From: JBHENW01 sp046261875
GTDB taxonomy: Bacteria; Acidobacteriota; Thermoanaerobaculia; UBA5066; Gp7-AA6
Direction of reading: 5' to 3'
DNA: 23,157 nucleotides
Assembly (NCBI GenBank): GCA_046261875.1
Contig: JBHENW010000188.1
Location: 1 to 23,157, forward strand
Shown here piece by piece: positions 7,332 through 18,047 of this stretch. The notes under the pieces were generated by a model that ran no database searches, was not told the origin of the DNA, and worked only from the letters and a program-made list of their open reading frames with translations. Position numbers and translations under genes: made by a program. Numbering within the stretch: the stretch's first letter is position 1; every line of letters begins with the position of its first letter.

Positions 7332-8459
7332 ATGACGCGATCGAGGATCTCCCGCCGCGCGTTCGCCGGGACGGTCGGCGCCGCGCTCGGAGCGAGTCTG
7401 TTCCCGCGGTGGACCGCCGCCTCGCCGCAGCGGCCCGCCGCCGCGCGCGATTGGGTTCAGCTCAGCTCGAACGAGAATCCCTACGGACCCTGTGCGCGCG
7501 CGCTGGAAGCGATCGGGCGGCTCCGCGACGCCGCGTCCCGTTATCCCGACGCAATCGAGGAGGAGCTGCGCGAAGCGATTGCGCGGCACCATGGCGTCCC
7601 CGCGGACCGGGTCGTGCTCGGCAACGGCTCTTCGGAGATCCTGCGCATGGCCGCCGCGGCCTTTCTCGGGACCGGCCGCACGGTCCTGGCCGCGGAGCCG
7701 ACCTTCGAAGCCGTGTTGGGATACGCCCGCGTGACGTCGGCGGAGGCCGTCAAGGTCCCGCTCACCGCCGACTTCCGGCACGACCTTCCGCGGATGGCCG
7801 ACGCGTGCGACGCGCGCACCGGTCTCGTCTACGTCTGCAATCCGAACAACCCGACCGGCACGATCGTCGGCGCGGCCGAGCTCGAGCGATTTCTGGCGCG
7901 GGCGCCCGCGTCGGCCGTCGTCCTCGTGGATGAGGCCTACCACCACTTCGTCGAGAGCCCGGCGTATCGAAGCGCGGCATCGTGGCTCGAGCGTTTCCCC
8001 AACGTCGTCGTGGCGCGCACCTTCTCGAAGATCTACGGCATGGCCGGCCTGCGTCTCGGCTACGCGCTGGCCTCCGCGGCGAACGCCCGGGCGCTGAACA
8101 GCCACGCCTCCTGGAACAACGTCAACGCCGCCGCGCTCGCGGCGGGGCTCGCGAGCCTGGCGGACGCGAACGTCGTGCCCGCCCAGCGCCGGCTCTTGAA
8201 CGACACGCGCAAATGGCTCTGCGCGGAGCTCGCGAAAGACGGGCGCCGCTACATCCCGTCGGAGACGAACTTCCTCATGATTCACGTCGGAGGCGACGTC
8301 GCGCCGGTCATCGCGGCGTTCCGCGAGAGGCGGATCCGCGTCGGCCGGAAGTTCCCGTCGCTGCCGGAGTGGCTGCGGATCACGGTGGGCACCCGGGAAG
8401 AGACCGCCGCGTTCCTCGCCGGCCTCCGCCGGATCGTTCCGAGCCGGGCTGCCGCCTAG
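7332..8459 (+). CDS. Tat-exported PLP-dependent aminotransferase, HisC-like
   Basis: A 375-residue fold type I aminotransferase of the histidinol-phosphate aminotransferase group. Visible landmarks are SSNENPYGP (45-53), the CNPNNPTG stretch around residue 170, D200 in VDEAYHHF for the pyridine nitrogen, and the PLP lysine K233 in TFSKIYGMAGLRLGY. Residues 1-35 carry a twin-arginine signal (SRRAF at 7-11, then a mildly hydrophobic AGTVGAALGASLF), so the enzyme is likely folded with PLP and then exported. True HisC is cytoplasmic and no histidine genes are nearby, so I do not assign hisC. AAAGGAG (7319-7325) sits six bases before the ATG. It converges with the P1 peptidase gene, three bases between stops. 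Confidence 0.88.
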   Translation: MTRSRISRRAFAGTVGAALGASLFPRWTAASPQRPAAARDWVQLSSNENPYGPCARALEAIGRLRDAASRYPDAIEEELREAIARHHGVPADRVVLGNGSSEILRMAAAAFLGTGRTVLAAEPTFEAVLGYARVTSAEAVKVPLTADFRHDLPRMADACDARTGLVYVCNPNNPTGTIVGAAELERFLARAPASAVVLVDEAYHHFVESPAYRSAASWLERFPNVVVARTFSKIYGMAGLRLGYALASAANARALNSHASWNNVNAAALAAGLASLADANVVPAQRRLLNDTRKWLCAELAKDGRRYIPSETNFLMIHVGGDVAPVIAAFRERRIRVGRKFPSLPEWLRITVGTREETAAFLAGLRRIVPSRAAA

Positions 8460-8462
8460 CGC

Positions 8463-9619
8463 CTAGCGACCGTACTTTGCGAGGGCTGCCCGCAGCCGGT
8501 CGTGCGGGAGGGCTTCCACGCGCCGGTCGTTGGCGCCGGTCATGGTCTCCGCCGCGACGAGCGCGTTGACGATGGCTTCTTCCGTGGCTTGCACGGCGGC
8601 CTCGAACAGCGCCGAGATCCGCCGGTTGGAGACCATGCGGACCGAAGCCGTCTCGGGAGCGGCGGCGGCGCCCGGGTTGGCCGTCGAAAAGGCGAGGAAG
8701 ATGTCGCCGGATCCGTCGCCCGACACGCTCCCCGTGCGGGCGAGACCGAGCGAGGCGCGGCGGGCGAGCCGCTCGAGCTGGTGAGGCAGCAGCGGGCATC
8801 CGTCGCGAGGACGACGATGATCGAGCCGGTCTCTGTTTCGGGATCCCTCGCCCCGGCGCCGCGCCGCGGCGGCGGCTCGGGGATCTCCGCTCCGACGGGC
8901 ACCCCGGCGATCCGCAGGTCGCGACGGCGTCCGTGGTTCGCCTGGACGAGAGTTCCCACGAGGTAGCCTCCGCCGCGCTCGTCGAGCCGCCGGGAGGCCG
9001 TACCCGTGCCGCACTTGAAGCCGTAACAGATCATCCCGGTCCCCCCGCCGGTGTTGCCTTCGGGAACCGGCCCGCTACGCGCTCCGTCGAGCGCGGCGAA
9101 GACGTGCTCGGCCTTCACATGGAATCCGTTGATGTCGTTCAACCACCCGTCGTAGGTCTCTGCGACGACGGGAAGAGCCCACGGCTGGAAGAGCCGGTCG
9201 TGCCGCGCCGCCCAGGCGATGGAGGCGTCGCGCACCGTGCCGACGCTGTGGGTGTTCGTGATGAAAACCGGTCCTTCCAGGAGCCCGGCCTCCTCGATCC
9301 ACGCGGTGCCGGTCATCTCGCCGTTCCCGTTGAGCGGGAACCAGCCCGCAAAGACGGGATCTTTCGAGTCCCGCCCCCGCGGGAGGATCGCCGTCACGCC
9401 CGTTCGCACCGGGCCCACGCCCACCCGGAGCGGCCCATCGCCCGACACGATCGAGACGAGCCCGACGGTGACTCCGGAGACGTCCGTGATCGCGTTGCCC
9501 GGGCCAGGGGTCCCGTCGAAGGGCACCCGGAGATCGCGCGCCCGCGGCTTGCGCTCCCCGGTTTGGGCTGTCGTCACGGCGAGGAAGATACCGAGACAGG
9601 CGCAGAGCAGGGCTTTCAC
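8463..9619 (-). CDS. P1 family peptidase (DmpA-like L-aminopeptidase/D-esterase), frameshifted
   Basis: This gene reads as two overlapping frames that together make one DmpA-type protein of about 385 residues. The 5' part starts at GTG 9617-9619 with a signal peptide (MKALLCACLGIFLAVTTA) and shows the family features SGVTVG, the MTGTAWIEEAG stretch, NTHSVGTVRDA, GNTGGGTGMICYGFKCGTGTASR and the autoprocessing site TGSIIVVLATDA, where S266 is the expected nucleophile. After ATDA the frame goes wrong. The other frame continues the family sequence at once (PLLPHQLERLARRASLGLARTGS, in two pieces) down to a TAG at 8463-8465. One extra C in the coding-strand CCC run (8794-8796) would restore the protein. 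The downstream half keeps intact coding sequence, so a read or assembly error, or a very recent mutation, is likely. It follows the gamma-glutamyltransferase by 34 bp. Confidence 0.85.
8794..8796 (-). other. Frameshift site in the P1 peptidase gene
   Basis: A GGG run on the plus strand (CCC in the coding sense) lies where the reading frame of the P1 peptidase switches. Upstream the family frame reads GSIIVVLATDA; downstream it reads PLLPHQLERLA in the next frame. A CCCC run here would give ATDAPLLPHQ, the sequence expected for the family. A missing base in a short homopolymer is a typical sequencing or slippage event. Confidence 0.75.
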
Positions 9620-9653
9620 GCGGGAATCGATCCTTCTGCCGGACGGCGCTCGC

Positions 9654-11528
9654 CTACCAGGCGATGCCGTAGTCCTCGCCGTGATTGCTCGAGCCCCCCC
9701 ACATCGTTCCGTGCGCGCGGTCGAAGAAGATCGCGTTGATCGGGCCGGAGGTCTTCGCCTGCGCCTCGATCGTGTAGCCCATCCGGCCGAGCTCGTCGCG
9801 CACCCACGCTGGCACCGAGGCGTGCACGATCATCCTCCCGGGCCGCGACTCGTGGCCGCCGAAGGAGCTGCGCATCTGCTCGCTGTTGATGTTGGCCGCC
9901 TCGGCCGCCTCCTGCACGTTCATCCCGAACTCGACGACGTTCAGGAAGAACTGCAGCAGGTTCTGGTCCTGGCTGTCGCCGCCCTGGACGGCGAAGGAGA
10001 GATACGGCTTGCCGTTCTTCAGGGCGAGGGAGGGCGTGAGGGTGACGCGGGGTCGCTTGCCCGGGGCGACGACGTTGAAAGGGTTCTCCGCCGGATCCAG
10101 GACGAAGCTCTGCATGCGCTGGCTCATCCCCATGCCCGTCTTCCCGGCGATGACGGCCGGAACCCAGCCGCCGCTCGGGGTGACGGAGACGACCCAGCCC
10201 TCGGCGTCCGCAGCCTGGATGGAGGTCGTCCCGGCGTGGAAGCTCTCGGCGAAATCCGACCGCGCGACGGGCGCGTCGGGCGGCTGCGTGACCTTGCCTT
10301 TCGCCGGATCCGTACGCCACCTCTCGAGCAGTGCGCTGTAAGGGTTCTTCCTGCCTTCGAACGGATAGGGATCCCCCGGCCGGGCATCGGCGTCGTTGCG
10401 TTTCCAATCGATCTTCGCGGCGCGCTGCCGGGCGTATTCCTTGGAGAGCAGCCCGCGCCGCGGCTCCTCCGGAGCGACGGAGGGGTCGCCATAGTAGAAG
10501 TCGCGGTCGGCGAAGGCGAGGTTCATCACCTGGTAGATCGCGTGGAGGTACCGCGCGCTGTTGTAGCCCATCGCCTGCACGCCCATCGTCTCGAGCATGT
10601 TCAAGGCCTGCAGCATCGCCGGACCCTGCGTCCAGAAGTCGAGCTTATAGACGTCGATCCCTTTGTAGGCGGTCCTGACCGGCTCCTCGATCCGGACTTT
10701 CCATTCCGCCAGGTCTTCCGTCGTGTGCAATCCGCCGAGCTCCCGCGAGGCGCGCACGAACTCCGCGCCGATGTCGCCCCTGTAGAAGCGGTCGTTTGCC
10801 GCCAAAATCGCGTCCTTCCGGTTCTTCCCCGCGGCTAGCGCCTGCTTCTCCGCCTCGACGAGCTTGCGCAGCGTCGCCCCCAGGTCGGGCTGTCGGAAGA
10901 GCGAGCCCGCTTCCGGCGGGCGGTCTCCGGGCATTGGGAGCATCACGCGGCGTGAGTCGGGCCACTCCATGAGGCGGGCGCGGGTCCGGGTGATCGAGCC
11001 GACGAGCTGCTGCTCGATCGGGTAGCCATCGGCGAGCTCGATCGCGGGCGCGAGCACCTCGGAGAGCGACAGCTTGCCGTACTCGGCGAGCATCGTCATC
11101 AAGCCGCCGGGAGTGCCCGGCGTGGTCGCGGCGAGCGGCCCGAACTCCGGCGGATAAGAGAGCTTCTTCGATTGGAAGAACTCCGGCGTCGCTCCCGTGG
11201 GAGCCACTCCGAGCGCGTTGATGCCGATGACCTTTCCGGCGCGCGGGTCGAAGATCAGGGCCTGCGTCTCGCCGCCCCAGCCGAGCGTGTCCCACATCGT
11301 GCAGGTCGCGGCCAGCATGGCGCACGCAGCGTCCACCGCGTTGCCCCCCTTCTGGAAGATCATCGCGCCCGCCGTCGCGGCGAGGGGCTTGCCGGTGATC
11401 GCGACCCACTTCTTCCCGTGGAGCACGGGCTTGACTGTTGCGGCGACGGCCAGGCCGCCGATGGCGCAAGCGAGGCCAGCGGCCGTGGTGACTCTCCGAC
11501 GCATGCGCATCTGGTTTCGAGGGGTCAT
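9654..11528 (-). CDS. Gamma-glutamyltransferase family protein (Ntn hydrolase)
   Basis: A 624-residue exported gamma-glutamyltransferase-like protein. A short basic stretch followed by TTAAGLACAIGGLAVAAT (about 14-31) forms a signal or anchor. The large-subunit part shows GAMIFQKGGNAVDAACA and TTPGTPGG. Self-cleavage is expected at T434 in HAGTTSIQAAD, the first threonine of a GTT motif that matches the family nucleophile. The small-subunit part carries RVTLTPSLALKNGKPYLSF, then VQGGDSQDQ, and ends near GSSNHGEDYGIAW. The histidine that often follows the TT pair (TTHxS) is serine here, so ordinary glutathione activity is not assured. The frame stays open upstream to 12215, but that part is antisense to the propeller gene, so I start at ATG 11526-11528. 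The P1 peptidase follows by 34 bp, suggesting a two-gene unit for extracellular or periplasmic peptide breakdown. Confidence 0.9.
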   Translation of the reverse strand: MTPRNQMRMRRRVTTAAGLACAIGGLAVAATVKPVLHGKKWVAITGKPLAATAGAMIFQKGGNAVDAACAMLAATCTMWDTLGWGGETQALIFDPRAGKVIGINALGVAPTGATPEFFQSKKLSYPPEFGPLAATTPGTPGGLMTMLAEYGKLSLSEVLAPAIELADGYPIEQQLVGSITRTRARLMEWPDSRRVMLPMPGDRPPEAGSLFRQPDLGATLRKLVEAEKQALAAGKNRKDAILAANDRFYRGDIGAEFVRASRELGGLHTTEDLAEWKVRIEEPVRTAYKGIDVYKLDFWTQGPAMLQALNMLETMGVQAMGYNSARYLHAIYQVMNLAFADRDFYYGDPSVAPEEPRRGLLSKEYARQRAAKIDWKRNDADARPGDPYPFEGRKNPYSALLERWRTDPAKGKVTQPPDAPVARSDFAESFHAGTTSIQAADAEGWVVSVTPSGGWVPAVIAGKTGMGMSQRMQSFVLDPAENPFNVVAPGKRPRVTLTPSLALKNGKPYLSFAVQGGDSQDQNLLQFFLNVVEFGMNVQEAAEAANINSEQMRSSFGGHESRPGRMIVHASVPAWVRDELGRMGYTIEAQAKTSGPINAIFFDRAHGTMWGGSSNHGEDYGIAW

Positions 11529-11566
11529 TCGCTCTCGCTTTCGATGGACCCGCGGTTGGCGCCGCC

Positions 11567-11577
11567 ATAGTCTAACC
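11567..11577. promoter_or_regulatory. Candidate bidirectional -10 region in a divergent spacer
   Basis: The 97-bp spacer between the gamma-glutamyltransferase (11528, -) and the propeller gene (11626, +) contains ATAGTCTAACC, identical to 3090-3100. TAGTCTA (11568-11574) offers a -10-like hexamer on each strand. Leaders of about 34 bases (minus) and 46 bases (plus) would result. No clear -35 box is seen. Confidence 0.3.
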
Positions 11578-11625
11578 ACGAGGCCGCCCAACTTCCGGCG
11601 CACCTCGATTCTCAAGGAGGCGCAA

Positions 11626-12933
11626 ATGCGGAATCGAGCCGGGACACTGGCCGCCTGGCTGGCCCTCGCGGTCGCGCGCATCGCGTCGGCGCAGAACATC
11701 ACAGAGTATCCGCTCCCCACACCCGGCAGCAGTCCCTGGGGGATCGCAGCCGGCCCGGATGGGGCGCTGTGGTTCACAGAATCTCTGGGGAACCGGATCG
11801 GGCGAATCACGACGGGAGGAACCATCACGGAGTTCACCATACCCACCCCGAACAGTTTTCCCGTGGATATCGCTGCCGGTTCCGACGGAGCCCTCTGGTT
11901 CACCGAAGACACGGCGGCCCGAGTGGGGAGGATAACGGTCGCAGGCGCTGTCACGGAGTTCCCAACCGGAGCTTTCTCCATCGGGGACGGACCGGTCGGG
12001 ATCACCCTGGGCTCGGACGGGAACATCTGGTTTACGGAATGGGAAGCAGGACAAGTCGGAAGGATCACACCCGCTGGGGGCATCACCCTGTTCACGATTC
12101 CCGGACCGGGTCCGAGCACGCCGAGCGCCATCGCCGCCGGCCCCGACGATGCGCTCTGGTTCACCGAGCAGGCCGCCAACAGGATCGGGCGGATCTCCAC
12201 CCAGGGCGCGATCACTCAGTTTGCGATCCCCACAGCGGGGAGCGGCCCGAGAGACATCGTCTCGGGCCCGGACGGAGCTCTCTGGTTCACCGAGGGGGAC
12301 GCAAACAAAATCGGGCGCATCACGACCGAAGGCCTGGTCACCGAGTTTCCCCTCCCGCCCGGAAGTCTTCCCTGGGGAATCACGACCGGACCGGACGGTG
12401 CGCTCTGGTTCACGGAGCCCGGCTCCAACAGGATCGGACGCATCACGACCGCGGGTGTCATCACCAGTTTCCCGATTCCCACTCCGGGCAGCGTTCCCAC
12501 GACCATCGCCGCGGGCCCCGACGGCGCGATGTGGTTCACGGAGCGGTCGGGCAACAAGATCGGGCGGATCTCGACCGGCGCCTCCGCGACCTGCACTCCG
12601 GACGCGATGACGCTCTGTCTCTTCGATCGCTTCCGCGTCTCGGCCACGTGGCGGACATCCACCGACCTGGGGCTCGCGACGGCCGTCCCGCTGACCGCGG
12701 GCTCCGGCTATTTCTGGTTCTTCGATCCGGTCACGATCGAGGTAGTCGTCAAGGTCCACAATGGGTGCGCCTTCAATGCCCGGCACTGGATCTTCGCGGC
12801 GGGTCTGACCAACGTCGAGGTCAACCTGATCGTGACGGACACGAAAACGGGGGGGACGCGGACCTACACGAACCCGATGAACACGCCCTTCCAGCCGATC
12901 CAGGACACGACGGCATTCGAGACGTGCCCTTAA
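11626..12933 (+). CDS. Secreted seven-bladed propeller, virginiamycin B lyase-like
   Basis: A 435-residue protein. Residues 1-22 are a signal peptide with cleavage expected after RIASA, before Q23. Seven propeller blades follow, each ending in WFTE then GR-I-T/S (tryptophans at 49, 91, 135, 178, 220, 261 and 303), which is the repeat of virginiamycin B lyase (Vgb, streptogramin-opening). There is no histidine anywhere in the propeller, whereas Vgb lyases depend on a catalytic histidine. It should therefore be a binding or structural propeller rather than a lyase. From about 324 a separate C-terminal domain begins (CTPDAMTLCLFDRFRV) with four cysteines and aromatic strands (GSGYFWFF, EVVVKVHNGC), ending FETCP; I recall this domain on many secreted proteins of related bacteria. 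ATG 11626 has AAGGAGG (11614-11620) five bases upstream. The frame is open further upstream, but without that support. Confidence 0.88.
   Translation: MRNRAGTLAAWLALAVARIASAQNITEYPLPTPGSSPWGIAAGPDGALWFTESLGNRIGRITTGGTITEFTIPTPNSFPVDIAAGSDGALWFTEDTAARVGRITVAGAVTEFPTGAFSIGDGPVGITLGSDGNIWFTEWEAGQVGRITPAGGITLFTIPGPGPSTPSAIAAGPDDALWFTEQAANRIGRISTQGAITQFAIPTAGSGPRDIVSGPDGALWFTEGDANKIGRITTEGLVTEFPLPPGSLPWGITTGPDGALWFTEPGSNRIGRITTAGVITSFPIPTPGSVPTTIAAGPDGAMWFTERSGNKIGRISTGASATCTPDAMTLCLFDRFRVSATWRTSTDLGLATAVPLTAGSGYFWFFDPVTIEVVVKVHNGCAFNARHWIFAAGLTNVEVNLIVTDTKTGGTRTYTNPMNTPFQPIQDTTAFETCP
11695..12590 (+). repeat. Seven tandem propeller-blade repeats, about 126 bp each
   Basis: Within the Vgb-like gene the coding sequence repeats at 41 to 44 codons. 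Each unit contains a variant of GPDGALWFTE followed by NRIGRIT and a variable ITEFPIPTPGS linker. The TGG codons of the WFTE motif lie at 11770, 11896, 12028, 12157, 12283, 12406 and 12532. The units have diverged in DNA sequence, with unit 3 (GSDGNIWFTE) the most different, which argues against very recent duplication. Seven units would close a complete propeller. Confidence 0.85.
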
Positions 12934-12945
12934 GAAACGGAGTCT

Positions 12946-14328
12946 CTAGGCCGCGACCTCGTGCTTCGCGTTCGTCCAGGCCGCCATCCCGCCGACGACG
13001 TTCGTGACGCGGGAAAAGCCCTGCTGCTCGAGGATGCTCGTCGCGATCGAGGAGCGGTAGCCGCCGGCGCAGATCGCGGCGACGGGGCGGTCGCCGGCCA
13101 CCTCGGCGGCGCGGGCCGGGAGGACGTTCAGGGGAAGGTGGCGAGCCTGCGGGATGTGCCCGCCGGCCCATTCGCCGGGGCGTCGGACGTCGAGCACCTG
13201 GAGCTCCGGCTGTTCCCGGATGCGCGCCGCGAGCTCGTCCACGGTGATCTGCTCGGTCTTCGCGAGCGGCAGGCCCGCCGCGTCCCAGGCGACGACGCCC
13301 CCTTCCAGGTACCCGATGACGTTCTCGAGGCCGACGCGCGCCAGGCGCATCCGCGCCTCGCCGATGCGCTCCTCGTCTTCCGTCACCAGGATGATCGGGG
13401 CGGCCGCATCGAGCAGTGTCCCTGCCCAGGACGCAAACTGGCCTCCCAGCCCGATGTTCCAGGAGCCGGGCACGTGGCCCGAACCGAACTGCGGTGAGGG
13501 CCGGGTATCGAGGATCACGGCTCCCGCTTCCCTGCGCCGGGCGACGTCCGCCGGGGAAAGCGGCGGGGGTGCGGGGAGTTGCTCCAGCGCGCCCGCGCCT
13601 TCCCGGTTGATCGCCACGTCCCGCCCGAAATACTGCGGCGCCTCCGGCAGGTCCGTCGTCATCATGCGGACGAACTCCTCTCGCGGCATCGGCTGCAACG
13701 CGTAGTTGAATCGCCGCTGATGTCCGATCGTCGAGGAGGTCTCGCTCGAGATGTTGCGTCCGCAGAGCGAGCCGGCGCCGTGCGCAGGGTACACGGCGAC
13801 GTCGTCGGGCAGCGTCAGGAGCTTCCCGTGGAGGGAGTCATAGAGCATCCCGGCGGCCTCCCGCGGCGTGATCGTCGCGCCGTGCAGGTCGGGCCGTCCC
13901 ACGTCGCCGATGAAGAGCGTGTCCCCCGTCAGGACCGCCTGTGGAGCCCGGGAGGACTTCGAGCGGTCGAACACGAGGATGGAGACGGACTCGGGGGTAT
14001 GTCCGGGGGTCTCGAGGAACCGCAGCGTGACGTCGCCGAAGGAGATCTCGTCCCCTTCCCGCACCGCCACGTGAGGGAACCTCGCTCCCGCTTTCGCGCT
14101 CATGTAGACCTTCGCACCGGTTTTTTCTGCGAGCTCGCGGTGGCCCGACACGAAGTCCGCGTGGAGGTGCGTCTCGAGGACGTGCCGGATGGTCAGGCCC
14201 TGCCGCCGCGCTTCCTCGAGGTACTCCCCGATGTCCCGGCGCGGGTCCACGACGGCGGCCTCTCCGTCCGAGCCGATCATGTAAGAAGCCTGCGCGAGGC
14301 AGCCGAGGTAGAGCTGCTTGAAGAACAT
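12946..14328 (-). CDS. Persulfide dioxygenase (MBL fold) fused to two rhodanese domains
   Basis: A 460-residue cytoplasmic protein. Residues 1-240 are an ETHE1-type metallo-beta-lactamase domain: THLHADF with H54, H56 and D58, then H110 (ETPGH), D136 (LTGDTLFIGDVGRPDL) and H183 (PAHG). The family uses one iron to oxidise glutathione persulfide or a similar low-molecular-weight persulfide to sulfite. Two rhodanese domains follow. The first (about 255-355) has TEDEER where the cysteine loop belongs and so looks inactive. The second (about 360-455) has the active loop CAGGYRSS with C420. It lies last in the operon, ten bases after the TorD-like gene, with ATG at 14326-14328. The context suggests it supplies sulfite to the Mo enzyme encoded upstream. 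An alternative is sulfide detoxification alone. Confidence 0.92.
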   Translation of the reverse strand: MFFKQLYLGCLAQASYMIGSDGEAAVVDPRRDIGEYLEEARRQGLTIRHVLETHLHADFVSGHRELAEKTGAKVYMSAKAGARFPHVAVREGDEISFGDVTLRFLETPGHTPESVSILVFDRSKSSRAPQAVLTGDTLFIGDVGRPDLHGATITPREAAGMLYDSLHGKLLTLPDDVAVYPAHGAGSLCGRNISSETSSTIGHQRRFNYALQPMPREEFVRMMTTDLPEAPQYFGRDVAINREGAGALEQLPAPPPLSPADVARRREAGAVILDTRPSPQFGSGHVPGSWNIGLGGQFASWAGTLLDAAAPIILVTEDEERIGEARMRLARVGLENVIGYLEGGVVAWDAAGLPLAKTEQITVDELAARIREQPELQVLDVRRPGEWAGGHIPQARHLPLNVLPARAAEVAGDRPVAAICAGGYRSSIATSILEQQGFSRVTNVVGGMAAWTNAKHEVAA

Positions 14329-14338
14329 CCGCCGAATA

Positions 14339-15186
14339 TTACCCGGGGGCGTCGCTGCTGTAGTCGAGGTCGAGCGGCCGGGCCAGCAGCTCCTTCATCT
14401 CAGCGAGCCGGCCCCGCGCGGCAGCCGTTCGCCGGCGCCAGAGGGCGGCGAATGGAGCCCAGCCGGGATGGTGCCCGGCCAGCCGGTCGTAGTCGGCGTT
14501 CCAGCTTTCGCGCTCGCGGTCGAGCGATTCGAGCAGATCCGCCACCCGCCCCGCCTCGCCGGCCGAGGCGAACAGGTTGACTGCGACCTCGAACCGCGCG
14601 CCGAAAGGGAGCCGCAGCCCGATCTCCCGGGCCATCCGGCCCAGGCGCGACCTCGAAAGAAAGAAGCCGCACAGAGCGGGGGACAGGATGTACCGAACGA
14701 CATCGGAGAGACGGACTTCCTCGTCGGTATTTGCCGCGGCGGTCGGCAGCTCTCGGAGGGCGGGCTCCAGCGGCTCGAGGGACATCCCCCCGCGGGAGAG
14801 AAGGGCCTCTCGCGTCTCCCGCGCCAGAGACCCGTAGGACGAATCCGCGGAGGGCTCCCTCTCGACGGCGAGCGTGAAGACGGGGATCCACTCGAGGCAG
14901 AACCGCAGGAAGCCGCCGTCGGCGGCCCGGTCGAGATACGCGAGGCACAACCCGACGTGGTCGGGCGCCGCGACCGTATCCAGCTCGGGCGGCGCGAAGC
15001 CCGCGCCGGCGAAGCGGCGGGCGGCCCAGAGCGAGGAGGGTCCGTTCAGCTCCGCCGGAACGTCCCGATACAGGCTGGCGTAGGGGTACACATTGAGCAA
15101 CAGCAGCTCGGTGTATGCGGCCGACGCGTCAGCCCCGGCGTCCGCGGGAGGGCCGAGCCAGGAGCGTCCGAGGGATGCGAGCTCGC

Positions 15187-15190
<4 letters not shown>
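14339..15190 (-). CDS. TorD/DmsD-family molybdoenzyme chaperone
   Basis: A 283-residue, helix-rich protein. It shows the TorD-type region PPELDTVAAPDHVGLCLAYL (about 67-86), matching the P-D-H-L/V motif of these chaperones, and a later long helical part (GLRLPFGARFEVAVNLF). TorD-type proteins bind the apo catalytic subunit of DMSO-reductase-family enzymes and aid cofactor insertion. The start is GTG 15188-15190, which overlaps the stop of the oxidoreductase gene as GTGA; AAGGAGG (15201-15207) lies ten bases upstream inside that gene. The frame is open far upstream, but that part is antisense-like noise within the oxidoreductase gene. The partner enzyme has no Tat signal, so the chaperone would serve cofactor loading or assembly rather than Tat proofreading. 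The length exceeds the usual 200 or so residues, with an extended C-terminus. Confidence 0.8.
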
Positions 15191-17979
<2,789 letters not shown>

Positions 17980-18047
17980 CCGCTCGCCCTCCGCCGTGGA
18001 CTGCGGTGGCAGCGCGACCGGCAGGCCCCGTCCCGGGATCTTCGCGC

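Noticed and set aside
7332..8459. Assigning hisC
   Set aside because: The protein has a Tat signal and no histidine-pathway neighbours; only the fold group is supported.
11529..12215. An upstream extension of the gamma-glutamyltransferase frame covering the propeller gene on the other strand
   Set aside because: Its sequence is the antisense of the propeller repeats, which keeps the frame open; the true start has a signal sequence at 11528.
11626..12933. Assigning the propeller as a functional virginiamycin B lyase resistance gene
   Set aside because: The catalytic histidine required by the lyase is absent from all seven blades.
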